Part shown: in pieces, positions 1-8,167 of the stretch
How the letters are laid out: every line of letters begins with the position of its first letter
Position numbering within the stretch: position 1 is the first letter of the stretch
Assembly (NCBI GenBank): GCA_944390795.1
Contig: CALXRI010000029.1
Location: 1 to 37,262 of the forward strand
Reading direction: 5' to 3'
DNA from: an uncultured Victivallales bacterium
Lineage (GTDB): Bacteria > Verrucomicrobiota > Lentisphaeria > Victivallales > UBA1829
Length of the DNA: 37,262 nt
Made by a program: the position numbers and the translations under genes
The notes under the pieces: model-generated
Seen by the model: only the letters and a program-made list of their open reading frames with translations
Database searches by the model: none
Told to the model about the DNA's origin: nothing

Positions 1-102
1 CTTCCGGAAAGCGGAGAACAGCGGATTCCCGTGACGGAATTCGGTCCGGACGATCCTTATACGGTGATGACAAGCCGAACTGTTGAGTTTACCGGAGAAT
101 GA
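1..102 (+). CDS. C-terminal end of a heparinase II/III-like protein (partial)
   Basis: The window opens inside a gene. Reading from base 1 gives 33 residues ending at a TGA at 100-102. They match the last residues of the two complete heparinase-like proteins downstream almost residue for residue, including the pattern PVTEF-x-x-DDPYTVM-x-x-TVEF. The 3' flank is also nearly the same as the flank after 8077. This is therefore a third paralogue of the same family, most similar at its end to the protein at 5003-8077. Nothing can be said about its N-terminus or catalytic residues. Confidence 0.88.
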   Translation, partial: LPESGEQRIPVTEFGPDDPYTVMTSRTVEFTGE

Positions 103-109
103 GTTTATG

Positions 110-146
110 CGGCATCCGCGGACAGATTACCGCCGGATGCCGTTTT
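110..146 (+). terminator. Rho-independent terminator of the first heparinase-like gene
   Basis: Arms CGGCATCCG (110-118) and CGGATGCCG (134-142) are perfect reverse complements and are followed directly by TTTT. The hairpin starts 7 bases after the stop codon. A nearly identical hairpin lies after the paralogue ending at 8077. Confidence 0.85.
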
Positions 147-217
147 CCCGTTTCCTCGGTGATATTTGACCGAAATAAGTGTATTCTGAGAAAATCTCAG
201 CAGATGAAACAGAAAAA

Positions 218-276
218 GGCCGGCATTGCGCCTGTTGTTGATTTACCACATGAAAACGACAGGCGCAATGCCGGTC
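218..276. repeat. Long near-perfect inverted repeat
   Basis: Arms 220-235 and 259-274 are 16-base perfect reverse complements (CCGGCATTGCGCCTGT and its complement). With two G-T pairs the stem reaches about 22 pairs (218-239 with 255-276), leaving a 15-base loop. An A5 run lies just left of the stem, so a minus-strand transcript would end in a hairpin plus U5. On the plus strand a T7 run lies about 11 bases past the stem. It may be a bidirectional terminator or a dispersed palindromic repeat. No second copy was seen in the window. Confidence 0.75.
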
Positions 277-421
277 AATCTTTACGATTTTTTTCTTGTT
301 CAGAAAGGCCTTTTTCTCTGATTATCAGGAGGGGCCTGCGGAGTCGCGGGAAAACATCCGCGCGGCTCGGAAGAAAACAGGCAAATCCCGAAATTGTATA
401 TGTCTTCACCGGATTTGTGCA

Positions 422-449
422 TTGACGAACTCCTGTTTTGCCGTATAAT
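422..449 (+). promoter_or_regulatory. Strong sigma70-type promoter with no obvious gene behind it
   Basis: TTGACG (422-427) and TATAAT (444-449) are separated by 16 bases, matching the consensus at 11 of 12 positions. The -10 context, CCG then TATAAT followed by A/T and AAAG, resembles the promoter at 656-683. The next convincing start codon is at 735, so this promoter makes either a leader of about 280 bases or a separate small RNA. Confidence 0.65.
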
Positions 450-655
450 ATAAAAGCAGATCTGTTTGGTGGTGTCTCTGTATCAGGATGCTTCATCGGA
501 AAACGGGAAATTGCGCCATGAAAGGGATACAGCGTTCGCCGGAAACCGGATCGTTTCCGCAGGAAGATAAGAGTCTGGGACATTGAGATAAACCGGCCGC
601 CCGGAACGGTATCGGAATCTCTGCAATTATTTTGCATTTTATTTCCTGTATCCTC
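450..655 (+). other. Leader or small-RNA region without a convincing gene
   Basis: No convincing protein gene lies between the two promoters. There is a perfect 7-bp hairpin, CGGAAAC (540-546) with GTTTCCG (553-559), not followed by a T run. A 32-codon frame runs from ATG 488 to TGA 584-586 but lacks a properly spaced ribosome site. A dyad TGCAA (622-626) / TTGCA (632-636) lies about 20 bases upstream of the next -35 box and could bind a regulator. Confidence 0.4.
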
Positions 656-683
656 TTGAAAAAAAACGTTTTTCCGTTATAAT
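656..683 (+). promoter_or_regulatory. Promoter of the first pseudopilin-heparinase operon
   Basis: TTGAAA (656-661) and TATAAT (678-683) are spaced by 16 bases, 50 bases upstream of the first start codon at 735. It probably serves the small frame, the pseudopilin and both heparinase-like genes up to the terminator at 8085, because no terminator was seen in between. Confidence 0.75.
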
Positions 684-697
684 ATATAAAAGAAATA

Positions 698-711
698 CTA
701 TATCGATATAG
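698..711. promoter_or_regulatory. Perfect 14-bp palindrome just after the promoter
   Basis: CTATATCGATATAG is a perfect palindrome starting 15 bases after the -10 box, inside the presumed start of the transcript. The position fits a repressor operator. No regulator for it can be named from the window. Confidence 0.5.
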
Positions 712-734
712 CTGAAATCTAAGGAAAGGGAAAC

Positions 735-896
735 ATGAACATCGGCTTACGCAAGATGCGTTTGCGCCGGGTGGAACCGCGGGATGACCGGGATGTCATA
801 AAAGAGCGTCTTTCTCCATTCACGGGACGCAGTCTGAAGCGGAGAGTGTTTTTGGGAAAAAATCACTTGCTGAATGCATCAGGAGGGATTTCATGA
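735..896 (+). CDS. Small Arg-rich protein or leader peptide, 53 aa
   Basis: ATG 735 is preceded by a good ribosome site (AAGGAAAGGG), and the frame runs 53 codons to a TGA at 894-896. The stop overlaps the ATG of the pseudopilin at 893, an arrangement typical of translational coupling. The product is basic, with many Arg and Lys residues, has no signal peptide or membrane segment, and resembles no family I recognise. It could be a real small protein or a leader peptide that sets the translation rate of the pseudopilin. The ribosome site and the overlap are the main support; without a homologue it remains uncertain. Confidence 0.5.
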   Translation: MNIGLRKMRLRRVEPRDDRDVIKERLSPFTGRSLKRRVFLGKNHLLNASGGIS

Positions 897-1555
897 AATG
901 CCGTTTTACTTTGATCGAGCTTCTCGTCGTGATAGCGATCATCGCGATTCTTGCCGCACTGCTGATGCCTGCGCTGGACAAGGCCCGGAAAGCCGGACAG
1001 GCGGCTTCCTGTCAGTCCAATATGAAACAGCAGGGACTGGCGGTATTCGCCTATGCCATGGATTATAAAGACAATTACCCTGCGAATAGCGCAACCAGTC
1101 CCACCGCAGGATACGTGCCGGCATTTTTGAATCCTTATCTGACGAATGGAAAAGTTGTTCAGAGCTCAAATTACAATTATTTCAATCCTTTTGTTGTGAA
1201 AACATCCCCCGCTTCCAAAGCATTTTACTGCCCCTCCCGGGATAATACCCGGCTTACCGTTCAACATTCGGATTACGGCGCCAAACATGGCGCCTGGTGG
1301 TCTGGCGATGTCAATGGCTGGATAAAGGTCAAAGTCTCCACTCTGAAAAAACCGTCCGTTTCCATACTCAGACTGGATACCATTTACGGGATCGGTGTCA
1401 ATTACGGGGCAGTGAATTTCGATTATGTCCATCAGATTCATTACCGCCACCGGAACCGCAGCAACGGCCTGTATTTTGACGGTCATGTGTCGACATTCGC
1501 CAACCCGCCGGGAATGACCAACGCCAATATCCGCAACTACATGAAAATCGAATGA
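893..1555 (+). CDS. Pseudopilin-like protein with H-X9-DG motif
   Basis: This 220-residue protein starts with a very short leader (MKCR) followed by FTLIELLVV and a hydrophobic helix of about 20 residues. That is the N-terminal methylation/cleavage motif of type IV pilins and type II secretion pseudopilins (TIGR02532-like). His186, Asp196 and Gly197 form the H-X9-DG motif of the TIGR04294 family. A Cys pair (C37-type AASC and FYCPS) lies in the globular part. The ATG is set by AGGAGG at 881-886. Residue -1 is Arg, not the usual Gly. The first 60 codons are close at DNA level to the pseudopilin at 36476, while the globular part differs. It probably sits at the inner membrane or in a pseudopilus; its link to glycan breakdown is inferred from gene order. 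Confidence 0.9.
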   Translation: MKCRFTLIELLVVIAIIAILAALLMPALDKARKAGQAASCQSNMKQQGLAVFAYAMDYKDNYPANSATSPTAGYVPAFLNPYLTNGKVVQSSNYNYFNPFVVKTSPASKAFYCPSRDNTRLTVQHSDYGAKHGAWWSGDVNGWIKVKVSTLKKPSVSILRLDTIYGIGVNYGAVNFDYVHQIHYRHRNRSNGLYFDGHVSTFANPPGMTNANIRNYMKIE

Positions 1556-1558
1556 GGC

Positions 1559-1631
1559 TTTCAGGCGGAGAATCTTCCCGGAGAATCGTTTCATTGGCTT
1601 TTCCGGAAACTGCAGATTCTACAGCCTGAAA
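1559..1631 (+). other. Structured spacer between pseudopilin and heparinase-like gene
   Basis: TTTCAGGC (1559-1566) pairs with GCCTGAAA (1624-1631), and AGAATC (1569-1574) pairs with GATTCT (1615-1620). The two stems are stacked with small internal loops, and the outer stem begins 3 bases after the pseudopilin stop. No T run follows, so it is not an ordinary terminator. It may protect the upstream message or lower expression of the next gene. Confidence 0.5.
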
Positions 1632-1691
1632 TACATCCAATAAGCGTGAAACAAACAGAAATTTTTATAAACAAACAGAAAGGATTTGCTG

Positions 1692-4600
1692 ATGCGTTTG
1701 ACTGGAATTCTTGTCGCCGTGATGATTTTATTCGGAACCTGTGCACTTCACGGGAAAACGGAAAAGCCGCTGCCGAAACTGGAAATCATTTCCGCCGTTT
1801 ACGGGAAAGCCCCGGAATCCGCAGATATTACGGAAAAAGTCAGAAAAGCGGTCAAAGCAGGCACCTATCTTGATTTTCACAACCATCCCCGCTGGACGGG
1901 AAAGGATCTCAAGATTCCCAATGCGGACAAGAAGATTCACCTTGTCTACAGACTCGGAGGCGAACAGAAGGAGCTCGAGTGCCGTTACAATGCGCGGATC
2001 AGACTCGGGGAACTTCTGCCGAAATTCCAGTTCGGCACACCGGAATGGCTTGAATATTTCATTGATTTCTCCGGAACCGCCATGGCTGTGACTGCTTCTG
2101 CGTTTTTCAAGGATCTGCCAGAGGAAAGGTATATTTTCTGCCCGAAATGCGGAAAAATAAAAGGCATTGCCTTTCTTCCGCTTGAGAACGATCACATCCG
2201 ATGCACTCTCTGCGGTTTTGTCTTCACCGACAAGGCCCTTCCGACTACCGGTGTGGACATCTTTGAGGGCATGAAACATGAATACCATCAGCTTCCCGAC
2301 GGAACAAAACTCTACTGGAAGCCGTTTTTGCGTTGCAAGAAAGCGCAGTTCGCTTTTAATGAAACACTTAGAACACGGAGGCGGGACCCCGAAACCGGCA
2401 GAAAACGTCTGAACGCCATGATTGCCTATGCAAAAATTTTCAAGAAGCATATGGTGGCGGGCTTCGGGAAGAATATGCTCCGTCCGGGATATCCCTATCA
2501 CTGCAATTACGGGCGGTTGTGCCATTTCGGCGATTACGTGTTTCCTTCCCTCTACTGCATCATTTACAAGGAGATTGAAAAGAGCGGAGTCAAGATCACG
2601 CCGGAGGAACGCGCGCAATACCGCTCCCTGGTGGAGAATATTATTTCCGAAATCACGCTTCCGTTCATCCGTCAGTGGCGCGGCATGGCCAACCCCATGG
2701 GGCAGGCGTTCGCCGACTGCATCCGTGTCGGCAGCGTCTTTCCCGAGGCCAGGATTGTCGATTATTACACGCCTGATGAAAACGGCAACCCGCGGATTCT
2801 GAGCGGGACGGATCTTGTGTATGAGACGGTTCAGGGACGGAACGGTCTGGAAAATCTGGTTTCGACCTACTGGTATTCCGACGGTCTGATGCATGAGCCG
2901 ACGGTCGCGTATCAGAAGATGCTCGCCGGCGGAGTCGGCAATGCGCTGGGCCGTCTGGAAGAATTCAGGAAGCCCGCGGAGTATGATCCCGTCAAACGCG
3001 GCTATCAGCCTTTCCCGAAGATCAAATTCTCGGAGCGTCCGGAACTCTGGCTTCCCCTGCACAAACACTGGGAAGTGGTGTTTCCCAACGGCGGCGCGAT
3101 TCCGTTCGGAGATTCCGGTTCGGGTATTGTGAACAAGAATCCGCCGCAGAACAGCGAGGTTTATCCCGGGTGGGGCATCGGAGTCTTCCGGAACGGAAAT
3201 ACTGCCGTCGCGATGAACTGGGGCAATCTGAAAGACGGGCATTCCCACAACGACATGCTGAACATCATTTACTGGGCGGACGGTGTGCTGCTCCTGAATA
3301 CGACCGGTTATCCCCCGAACGAGCCGAAAATGCCGCTTGACTACTGGCGGAGCGGTGCCGGCGCACACAATACGGTCATGATCGACGGGAAGAATCACGA
3401 GCGTGCCTGCGGCGGTCCCGCGGCCTGGGGCATTTCCGATCATCTCGAGGTGATGCAGGGTTTCTCCGACAGGAGCCATCCGGGCGCGGTTCTCCGGCGG
3501 ACTGTGTTTTTCGTGAACTCCCGCCCGGGCCTGCCGCCTTATCTGGTGGATTTTTACCAGGCGGACGGCGGAAAGGAGAGCCATGACTATTTCCTTCTGG
3601 TGCAGGCGGACCGGGCCCCGCTGGAAAAGTTGGAGGTTTTCTCACCGAAACTGAAGGCGACGGGAAAAGCCACCTTTGCGGAAGAGTTCGCAAATGCGGA
3701 AAAGGTCAATGTGTATCCGTTCATCCGGAATCCGATGGGCGGAAAATTTCAGGGGAGCGCAAAAGTGCTCTGGACGATTCCGCATCAGGGGACGGATTTC
3801 TTCCTGCACGGTATTCTGGCTCCGGAAGCGGCGGGAAGCAATACTTTGTATACCGGGGATGCCCTTGGCATCCGCCATACGGGACCGCGGAACAAGGATC
3901 CGCTGGACCGGACCGTGAAAAGGGTCATCTGGCGGCGGGAAAAGGCGCCGGATGAACAGGAAATGCACAGCTGCTTCATGGCTGCGTATGAATACACGAA
4001 AGACAGGAACAAACTGGATCTGAAAGAGGTGAAACGCCTGAACGTTTCCGGAACTCCGGCTTCGCGTGCGGCGGAAGTGACGCATGGAAGCGGGAAAGAC
4101 ATCCTGCTGCTTTCCGACGGGAACGGAGCGATGTCCGTGAACACCTCCGCGGGGAAGATTGTCTTTGACGGGATTGCTGCGCTGCTGAGCCTGGACCGGA
4201 ACGGAAAGCTTCTGAAAGTGACGACGACCGGCGTCCGTTCTCTGGAAGTGAACGGGAAAAAGATTTCCGCCGGGACTCTGATCCGTGGAAAACTTGCCGG
4301 TCTGCCGAGCGGACTTTCGGAATGGCTGCAGAATGAGAAGAATGCAGCGGTCGTTGCGGAGGGACGGATTCCGCAGGAATTGGTCGGGCAGCTTCTGATC
4401 GTCCGGCATAAGACCGGCACGACCTCCTATAAGATCACCGGGGTCAAGGCTCTTCCCGGCAATCGGACGGAAGTGCAGCTGAACCGCTCCGCGCGGAAGG
4501 TGATCGCCGTGGTTGACGTTGCGCCGAACCGGAAGGATATGACGATCCTCTCCGGAGGAAGCCACAATTACATTGCTCCCGGGGACAACTTCATTGCAGG

Positions 4601-4796
4601 CGGCAAGGCGTATGAAATTCAGTCCATGGATGTTGCCGAGACGCAGAAACCTGTCGGAAAAACGCTGGGATATGCGAAGCTGAAGCTGAAGAAGCCTCTT
4701 CCGAAAAGCGGGGTGCAGCGGATCCCCGTGACGGAGTTCGGTGCTGACGATCCTTATACTGTCATGGCAACAAAAACCGTTGAGTTCGGGAAATAA
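1692..4796 (+). CDS. Secreted heparinase II/III-like polysaccharide lyase, copy A
   Basis: 1034 residues. ATG 1692 is chosen over the TTG at 1686 because AGGA at 1681-1684 is well spaced and a signal peptide follows at once (MRLTGILVAVMILFGTCALHG). Residues about 25-110 form a beta-rich domain with the pattern VYGKAPESADIT...LVYRLGG, reminiscent of DUF3395-type domains. A zinc-ribbon-like insert has C150-x2-C153 and C171-x2-C174. An alpha-helical toroid follows, then a heparinase II/III-type C-terminal part with H517-S-H519-N-D-M and the motif around H559 (AHNTVMIDG). Family members cleave acidic polysaccharides such as heparin, alginate or chondroitin by beta-elimination; the substrate here is unknown. 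It is 206 bases from copy B and very similar to it along the whole length. Confidence 0.85.
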   Translation: MRLTGILVAVMILFGTCALHGKTEKPLPKLEIISAVYGKAPESADITEKVRKAVKAGTYLDFHNHPRWTGKDLKIPNADKKIHLVYRLGGEQKELECRYNARIRLGELLPKFQFGTPEWLEYFIDFSGTAMAVTASAFFKDLPEERYIFCPKCGKIKGIAFLPLENDHIRCTLCGFVFTDKALPTTGVDIFEGMKHEYHQLPDGTKLYWKPFLRCKKAQFAFNETLRTRRRDPETGRKRLNAMIAYAKIFKKHMVAGFGKNMLRPGYPYHCNYGRLCHFGDYVFPSLYCIIYKEIEKSGVKITPEERAQYRSLVENIISEITLPFIRQWRGMANPMGQAFADCIRVGSVFPEARIVDYYTPDENGNPRILSGTDLVYETVQGRNGLENLVSTYWYSDGLMHEPTVAYQKMLAGGVGNALGRLEEFRKPAEYDPVKRGYQPFPKIKFSERPELWLPLHKHWEVVFPNGGAIPFGDSGSGIVNKNPPQNSEVYPGWGIGVFRNGNTAVAMNWGNLKDGHSHNDMLNIIYWADGVLLLNTTGYPPNEPKMPLDYWRSGAGAHNTVMIDGKNHERACGGPAAWGISDHLEVMQGFSDRSHPGAVLRRTVFFVNSRPGLPPYLVDFYQADGGKESHDYFLLVQADRAPLEKLEVFSPKLKATGKATFAEEFANAEKVNVYPFIRNPMGGKFQGSAKVLWTIPHQGTDFFLHGILAPEAAGSNTLYTGDALGIRHTGPRNKDPLDRTVKRVIWRREKAPDEQEMHSCFMAAYEYTKDRNKLDLKEVKRLNVSGTPASRAAEVTHGSGKDILLLSDGNGAMSVNTSAGKIVFDGIAALLSLDRNGKLLKVTTTGVRSLEVNGKKISAGTLIRGKLAGLPSGLSEWLQNEKNAAVVAEGRIPQELVGQLLIVRHKTGTTSYKITGVKALPGNRTEVQLNRSARKVIAVVDVAPNRKDMTILSGGSHNYIAPGDNFIAGGKAYEIQSMDVAETQKPVGKTLGYAKLKLKKPLPKSGVQRIPVTEFGADDPYTVMATKTVEFGK

Positions 4797-5002
4797 ACGC
4801 GGGTCCGGAAGCTTTCTTCGCCTGAAAGTGCAGAGGAACAAATTTCCTGCGGCGGGGTCGAAGCGGATATCGGCTTTCCGCGGAGACAGGGCGCAGGAAA
4901 GTGTTCCGTCGGCCGGACATGCCGGGGACATGCGGAATCCGCACCGGGAAACGAAATTCTCCATGATTTGATTTGTAAATTCATATCCGGAAAGGGAAGT
5001 GA
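4797..5002 (+). other. Spacer between the two heparinase-like genes
   Basis: No terminator, good promoter or gene is visible in these 206 bases. Unlike the other two paralogues, copy A is not followed by the CGGCATCCG hairpin, so copy B is probably read from the same transcript. A ribosome site (AAAGGGAAG) lies just before ATG 5003. Confidence 0.5.
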
Positions 5003-8000
5003 ATGAAACTGACAAAAATATCTGCTGTCTGTCTGATCGTTCTGTGCGGATGTCTGTTGCATGGCGGGACTCCGGAACCGTTGCCGAAACTGGAAATCAT
5101 TTCCGCCATTTACGGGAAAGCCCCCGAAACCGCGGACATTACGGAAACAATCCGGAAATCGGTCCGTTACGGCATGTATCTGGACTTTCACAACCATCCC
5201 CGCTGGACGGGAAAGAATTTCAAGATTCCCAATGCGGACAAGAAGATTCACCTTGTCTACAAACTCGGAGGCGAACGGAAGGAGCTTGAGTGCCGTTACA
5301 ATGCGCGGATCAGACTCGGGGCTCTCCCTCTGAAATTTCAGTTCGGAACGCCGGAATGGATTCAATACTGGTTTGATTTTTCCGGCGCTGCCCTGAATTA
5401 CGCGCGTGAAAACTGCCCGAAATGCAAGATGAAGAACTGCATCACCTTCCTGCCGCTGGAGCTGGATCATCTGCGATGCAAAAAATGCGGTTTCATTTTT
5501 TCAGAAGAGACGCTTCCGACCACCGGTTCGGAAATTTTTGAAGGGATGAAGCTGGAATATCACCAGATGCCGGACGGAACAAAAATCATCTGGAAACCGA
5601 TTCTCCGCTTCCTCAAGGGGCATCACGCTTTTTATGAAATACTCCGGACGAGGAGAAAAGATCCCGAGACCGGCAGGAAACGGCTGGATGCCATGCTGGC
5701 CTATGGAAAATTCTACAGGAAGCATATCCTGCGGAAACTTGGAAGAAGAGTCTGGAGGCCGGGATATCCCCACACTCTCAACTACGGACGGTTGTGCCAC
5801 TTCGGCGATTATGTCTTTCCCTCTCTCTACTGCATCATTTACACGGAGCTTGAGCAAAGCCGCTTTAAAATCACGCCGGAGGAACGCGCGGAATACCGCT
5901 CTCTGGTGGAGGATATTATCTCGGAGGTCACGCTTCCGTTCATCCGCCAGTGGCGCGGCATGGCCAACCCCATGGGACAGGCGTTTACCGACTGCATCCG
6001 TGCCGGTCGCATCTTTCCCGAAGCGAAGTTCATTGATTATTACTCGCACGATGCAAAGGGCAATCCGCGGATTCTGAGCGGAACGGATCTGGTGTATGAG
6101 ACGGTTCAGGGGCGGAACGGTCTGGAGAATCTGGTTTCGACCTACTGGTATTCCGACGGCCTGATGCATGAGCCGACCGTCGCGTATCAGAGGATGCTCG
6201 CCGGCGGAGTCGGCAATGCGCTGGCACGCCTGGAAGGATTTCAGCCTCCCGCGGGCTATGATCCCGTCAGGCGCGGCTACCAGCCGTTTCCGAAGCAATA
6301 CCGTTTTCTGGATCGTCCGGAGCTTCAGCGGCCCCTGAACCAGCACTGGCAAGTGGTGTTTCCCAACGGCGGCGCGATTCCCTTCGGGGATTCCGGGCCG
6401 GGAATTGTGAACAAGAAGCCTCCGCAGGAGAGCGAGGTTTATCCGGGGTGGGGAGTCGGGGCTCTCCGGCATGGACAGAGCGCGGCCGCCGCAATGAACT
6501 GGGGCAATCTGCAAGACAGTCATTCCCACAACGACATGCTGAATCTTCTTTACTGGGGAGAAGGAATCCTTCTTCTGAACACGACGGATTATCCTACCAA
6601 TGAACCGAAGTCGCCCGGGGCATACTGGAGGAACGGTACCGGCGCGCACAATACGGTCATGATCGACGGGAAGAATCACGAGCGCGCCTGCGGCGCTCCC
6701 GCGGCGTGGGGCGTTACGGATCATCTCAAGATGATGCAGGGATTCGCCGACAGGAGTCATCCGGGCGCCGTTCTCCGCCGGAGTGCGTTTCTTGTGAATT
6801 CCCGCCCGGGCCTTCCTCCCTATCTTGTCGATTTCTATCAGGTGGACGGCGGCAAGGAGAGTCATGACTATTTCCTTCTGGTCCAGACGGACCGTGCCCC
6901 GGAGGCGAAACTGAAGGTGATTTCCCCGGAACTTGCGGCGACTGGAAAAAAGGATCTTTCGCAAGTGTTTTCCAATGCGGAAAAGAAGAATGTCTATCCG
7001 TTCATCAGGAATCCGGAAGAAGGCACATTCTCCGGGAATGCGGAGCTGTTGTGGACGATTCCGCATCAGGGGGCGCTGCTTCATCTGCATGGCGTTCTGG
7101 TCCCGGAATCCATTGGAAAAAGTGCGCTGTATACCGGGGATGCTCCCGGCATCCGTCACACCGGTCCGCGGAACAAGGATCCTCTGAACCGGACGGTGAA
7201 AAAGGTGGTCTGGCGGCGTGAGAAGGGTATTTCGGAAAGAAGCATGAACAGCTGTTTCCTTGCGGCGTTTGAATATGCGAAGGACAGGAATGAAGTGGAT
7301 CTGAAAGATGTGAAGCGTCTGAATGTTTCCGGAACTCCGGCCTCCCGCGCGGCGGAAGTTACGCATGGAGGCGGGAAGGACATCCTGCTGCTTTCCGACG
7401 GAAACGGAGTGATGATGTCCGTGAACACCTCGGCGGGAAAGATCGCATTCAACGGAATCGCTGCGCTTCTCAGCCTTGACCGGAACGGAAAGCTTGTGAA
7501 AGTGACGACGACCGGCGGGCGTTCTCTGGAGGTGAACGGGAAGAGGATTCCCGTCGGCAGTCTGATCCGGGGGCGGCTTGCGGGCATGCCGTCCGGACTT
7601 TCGGAATGGCTTCAGAATGAGAAGGACGCTACGGTCGTTGTCAGCGGAAAGCTTCCGCGTGAAGCGATTGGAAATATCCTGATTGTGAAACATCGGACCG
7701 GCACGACCTCTTATAAGATCACCGGAGTCAAGGCGCTTTCCGGAAACCGGACGGAGCTGCAGCTGGACCGCTCCGCGCGGAAGGTGATCGCCGTGGTTGA
7801 CGTCGCTCCGAACCGGAAGGATATGACGATCATTTCGGGGGGAACTCACAGTTACATTGCTCCCGGGAACAATGCCGTTGTAAATGGAAATGCCTACAAA
7901 ATCCAGTCCGTTGAACCGCCGGGAAAATCCGACTGGAAAACGCTGAACTATGCCGCATTGAAGCTGGAGAAGCCTCTTCCGAAAAGCGGAGAGATGCGCT

Positions 8001-8077
8001 TCCCCGTCACGGAGTTCAGCGCGGACGATCCCTATACGGTGATGACAAGCCGGACTGTTGAATTTGCCGGGCGATGA
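5003..8077 (+). CDS. Secreted heparinase II/III-like polysaccharide lyase, copy B
   Basis: 1024 residues, a tandem paralogue of copy A. The signal peptide is MKLTKISAVCLIVLCGCLLHG; the LCGC segment could be a poor lipobox, so lipoprotein anchoring is possible. The domain order is the same as in copy A: beta domain, zinc-ribbon-like insert (C138, C141, C159, C162), helical toroid, and heparinase-type beta part with H507-S-H509-N-D-M and H549 in AHNTVMIDG. The region between the ribbon and the toroid is the most divergent from copy A, while the stretch around the MHEPTVAYQ motif and the C-terminal region are nearly identical. The two may act on different linkages of one polymer, which is inference. 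A terminator follows 8 bases after the stop. Confidence 0.85.
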   Translation: MKLTKISAVCLIVLCGCLLHGGTPEPLPKLEIISAIYGKAPETADITETIRKSVRYGMYLDFHNHPRWTGKNFKIPNADKKIHLVYKLGGERKELECRYNARIRLGALPLKFQFGTPEWIQYWFDFSGAALNYARENCPKCKMKNCITFLPLELDHLRCKKCGFIFSEETLPTTGSEIFEGMKLEYHQMPDGTKIIWKPILRFLKGHHAFYEILRTRRKDPETGRKRLDAMLAYGKFYRKHILRKLGRRVWRPGYPHTLNYGRLCHFGDYVFPSLYCIIYTELEQSRFKITPEERAEYRSLVEDIISEVTLPFIRQWRGMANPMGQAFTDCIRAGRIFPEAKFIDYYSHDAKGNPRILSGTDLVYETVQGRNGLENLVSTYWYSDGLMHEPTVAYQRMLAGGVGNALARLEGFQPPAGYDPVRRGYQPFPKQYRFLDRPELQRPLNQHWQVVFPNGGAIPFGDSGPGIVNKKPPQESEVYPGWGVGALRHGQSAAAAMNWGNLQDSHSHNDMLNLLYWGEGILLLNTTDYPTNEPKSPGAYWRNGTGAHNTVMIDGKNHERACGAPAAWGVTDHLKMMQGFADRSHPGAVLRRSAFLVNSRPGLPPYLVDFYQVDGGKESHDYFLLVQTDRAPEAKLKVISPELAATGKKDLSQVFSNAEKKNVYPFIRNPEEGTFSGNAELLWTIPHQGALLHLHGVLVPESIGKSALYTGDAPGIRHTGPRNKDPLNRTVKKVVWRREKGISERSMNSCFLAAFEYAKDRNEVDLKDVKRLNVSGTPASRAAEVTHGGGKDILLLSDGNGVMMSVNTSAGKIAFNGIAALLSLDRNGKLVKVTTTGGRSLEVNGKRIPVGSLIRGRLAGMPSGLSEWLQNEKDATVVVSGKLPREAIGNILIVKHRTGTTSYKITGVKALSGNRTELQLDRSARKVIAVVDVAPNRKDMTIISGGTHSYIAPGNNAVVNGNAYKIQSVEPPGKSDWKTLNYAALKLEKPLPKSGEMRFPVTEFSADDPYTVMTSRTVEFAGR

Positions 8078-8084
8078 GATTATG

Positions 8085-8124
8085 CGGCATCCGCCGGACA
8101 GATTTCCGCCGGATGCCGTTTTTT
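8085..8124 (+). terminator. Rho-independent terminator of the heparinase operon
   Basis: CGGCATCCG (8085-8093) pairs with CGGATGCCG (8110-8118) and is followed by T6. Stem, loop and flanks are almost the same as the terminator at 110-146, so the terminator was copied together with the gene. Confidence 0.9.
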
Positions 8125-8167
8125 CCTCCCCCGTTTGCGGAGCATGGCGTGTCCTTTCCTTCCGGGA

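Noticed and set aside
275-637. Minus-strand frame of 120 codons that could use the hairpin at 218-276 as a terminator
   Set aside because: It has no good ribosome site, no recognisable domain and an atypical composition, and it overlaps the strong plus-strand promoter at 422-449.
1741-1743. Lipoprotein anchoring of heparinase-like copy A through the Cys near the end of its signal peptide
   Set aside because: The residues before the Cys (FGT) do not fit a lipobox. Ordinary signal peptidase cleavage after LHG is more likely.
1728-3584. Minus-strand open frame of 618 codons inside heparinase-like copy A, with a similar one inside copy B (5501-7849)
   Set aside because: Both mirror the duplicated sense genes, so their similarity to each other is a by-product. 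No ribosome site or domain supports them.
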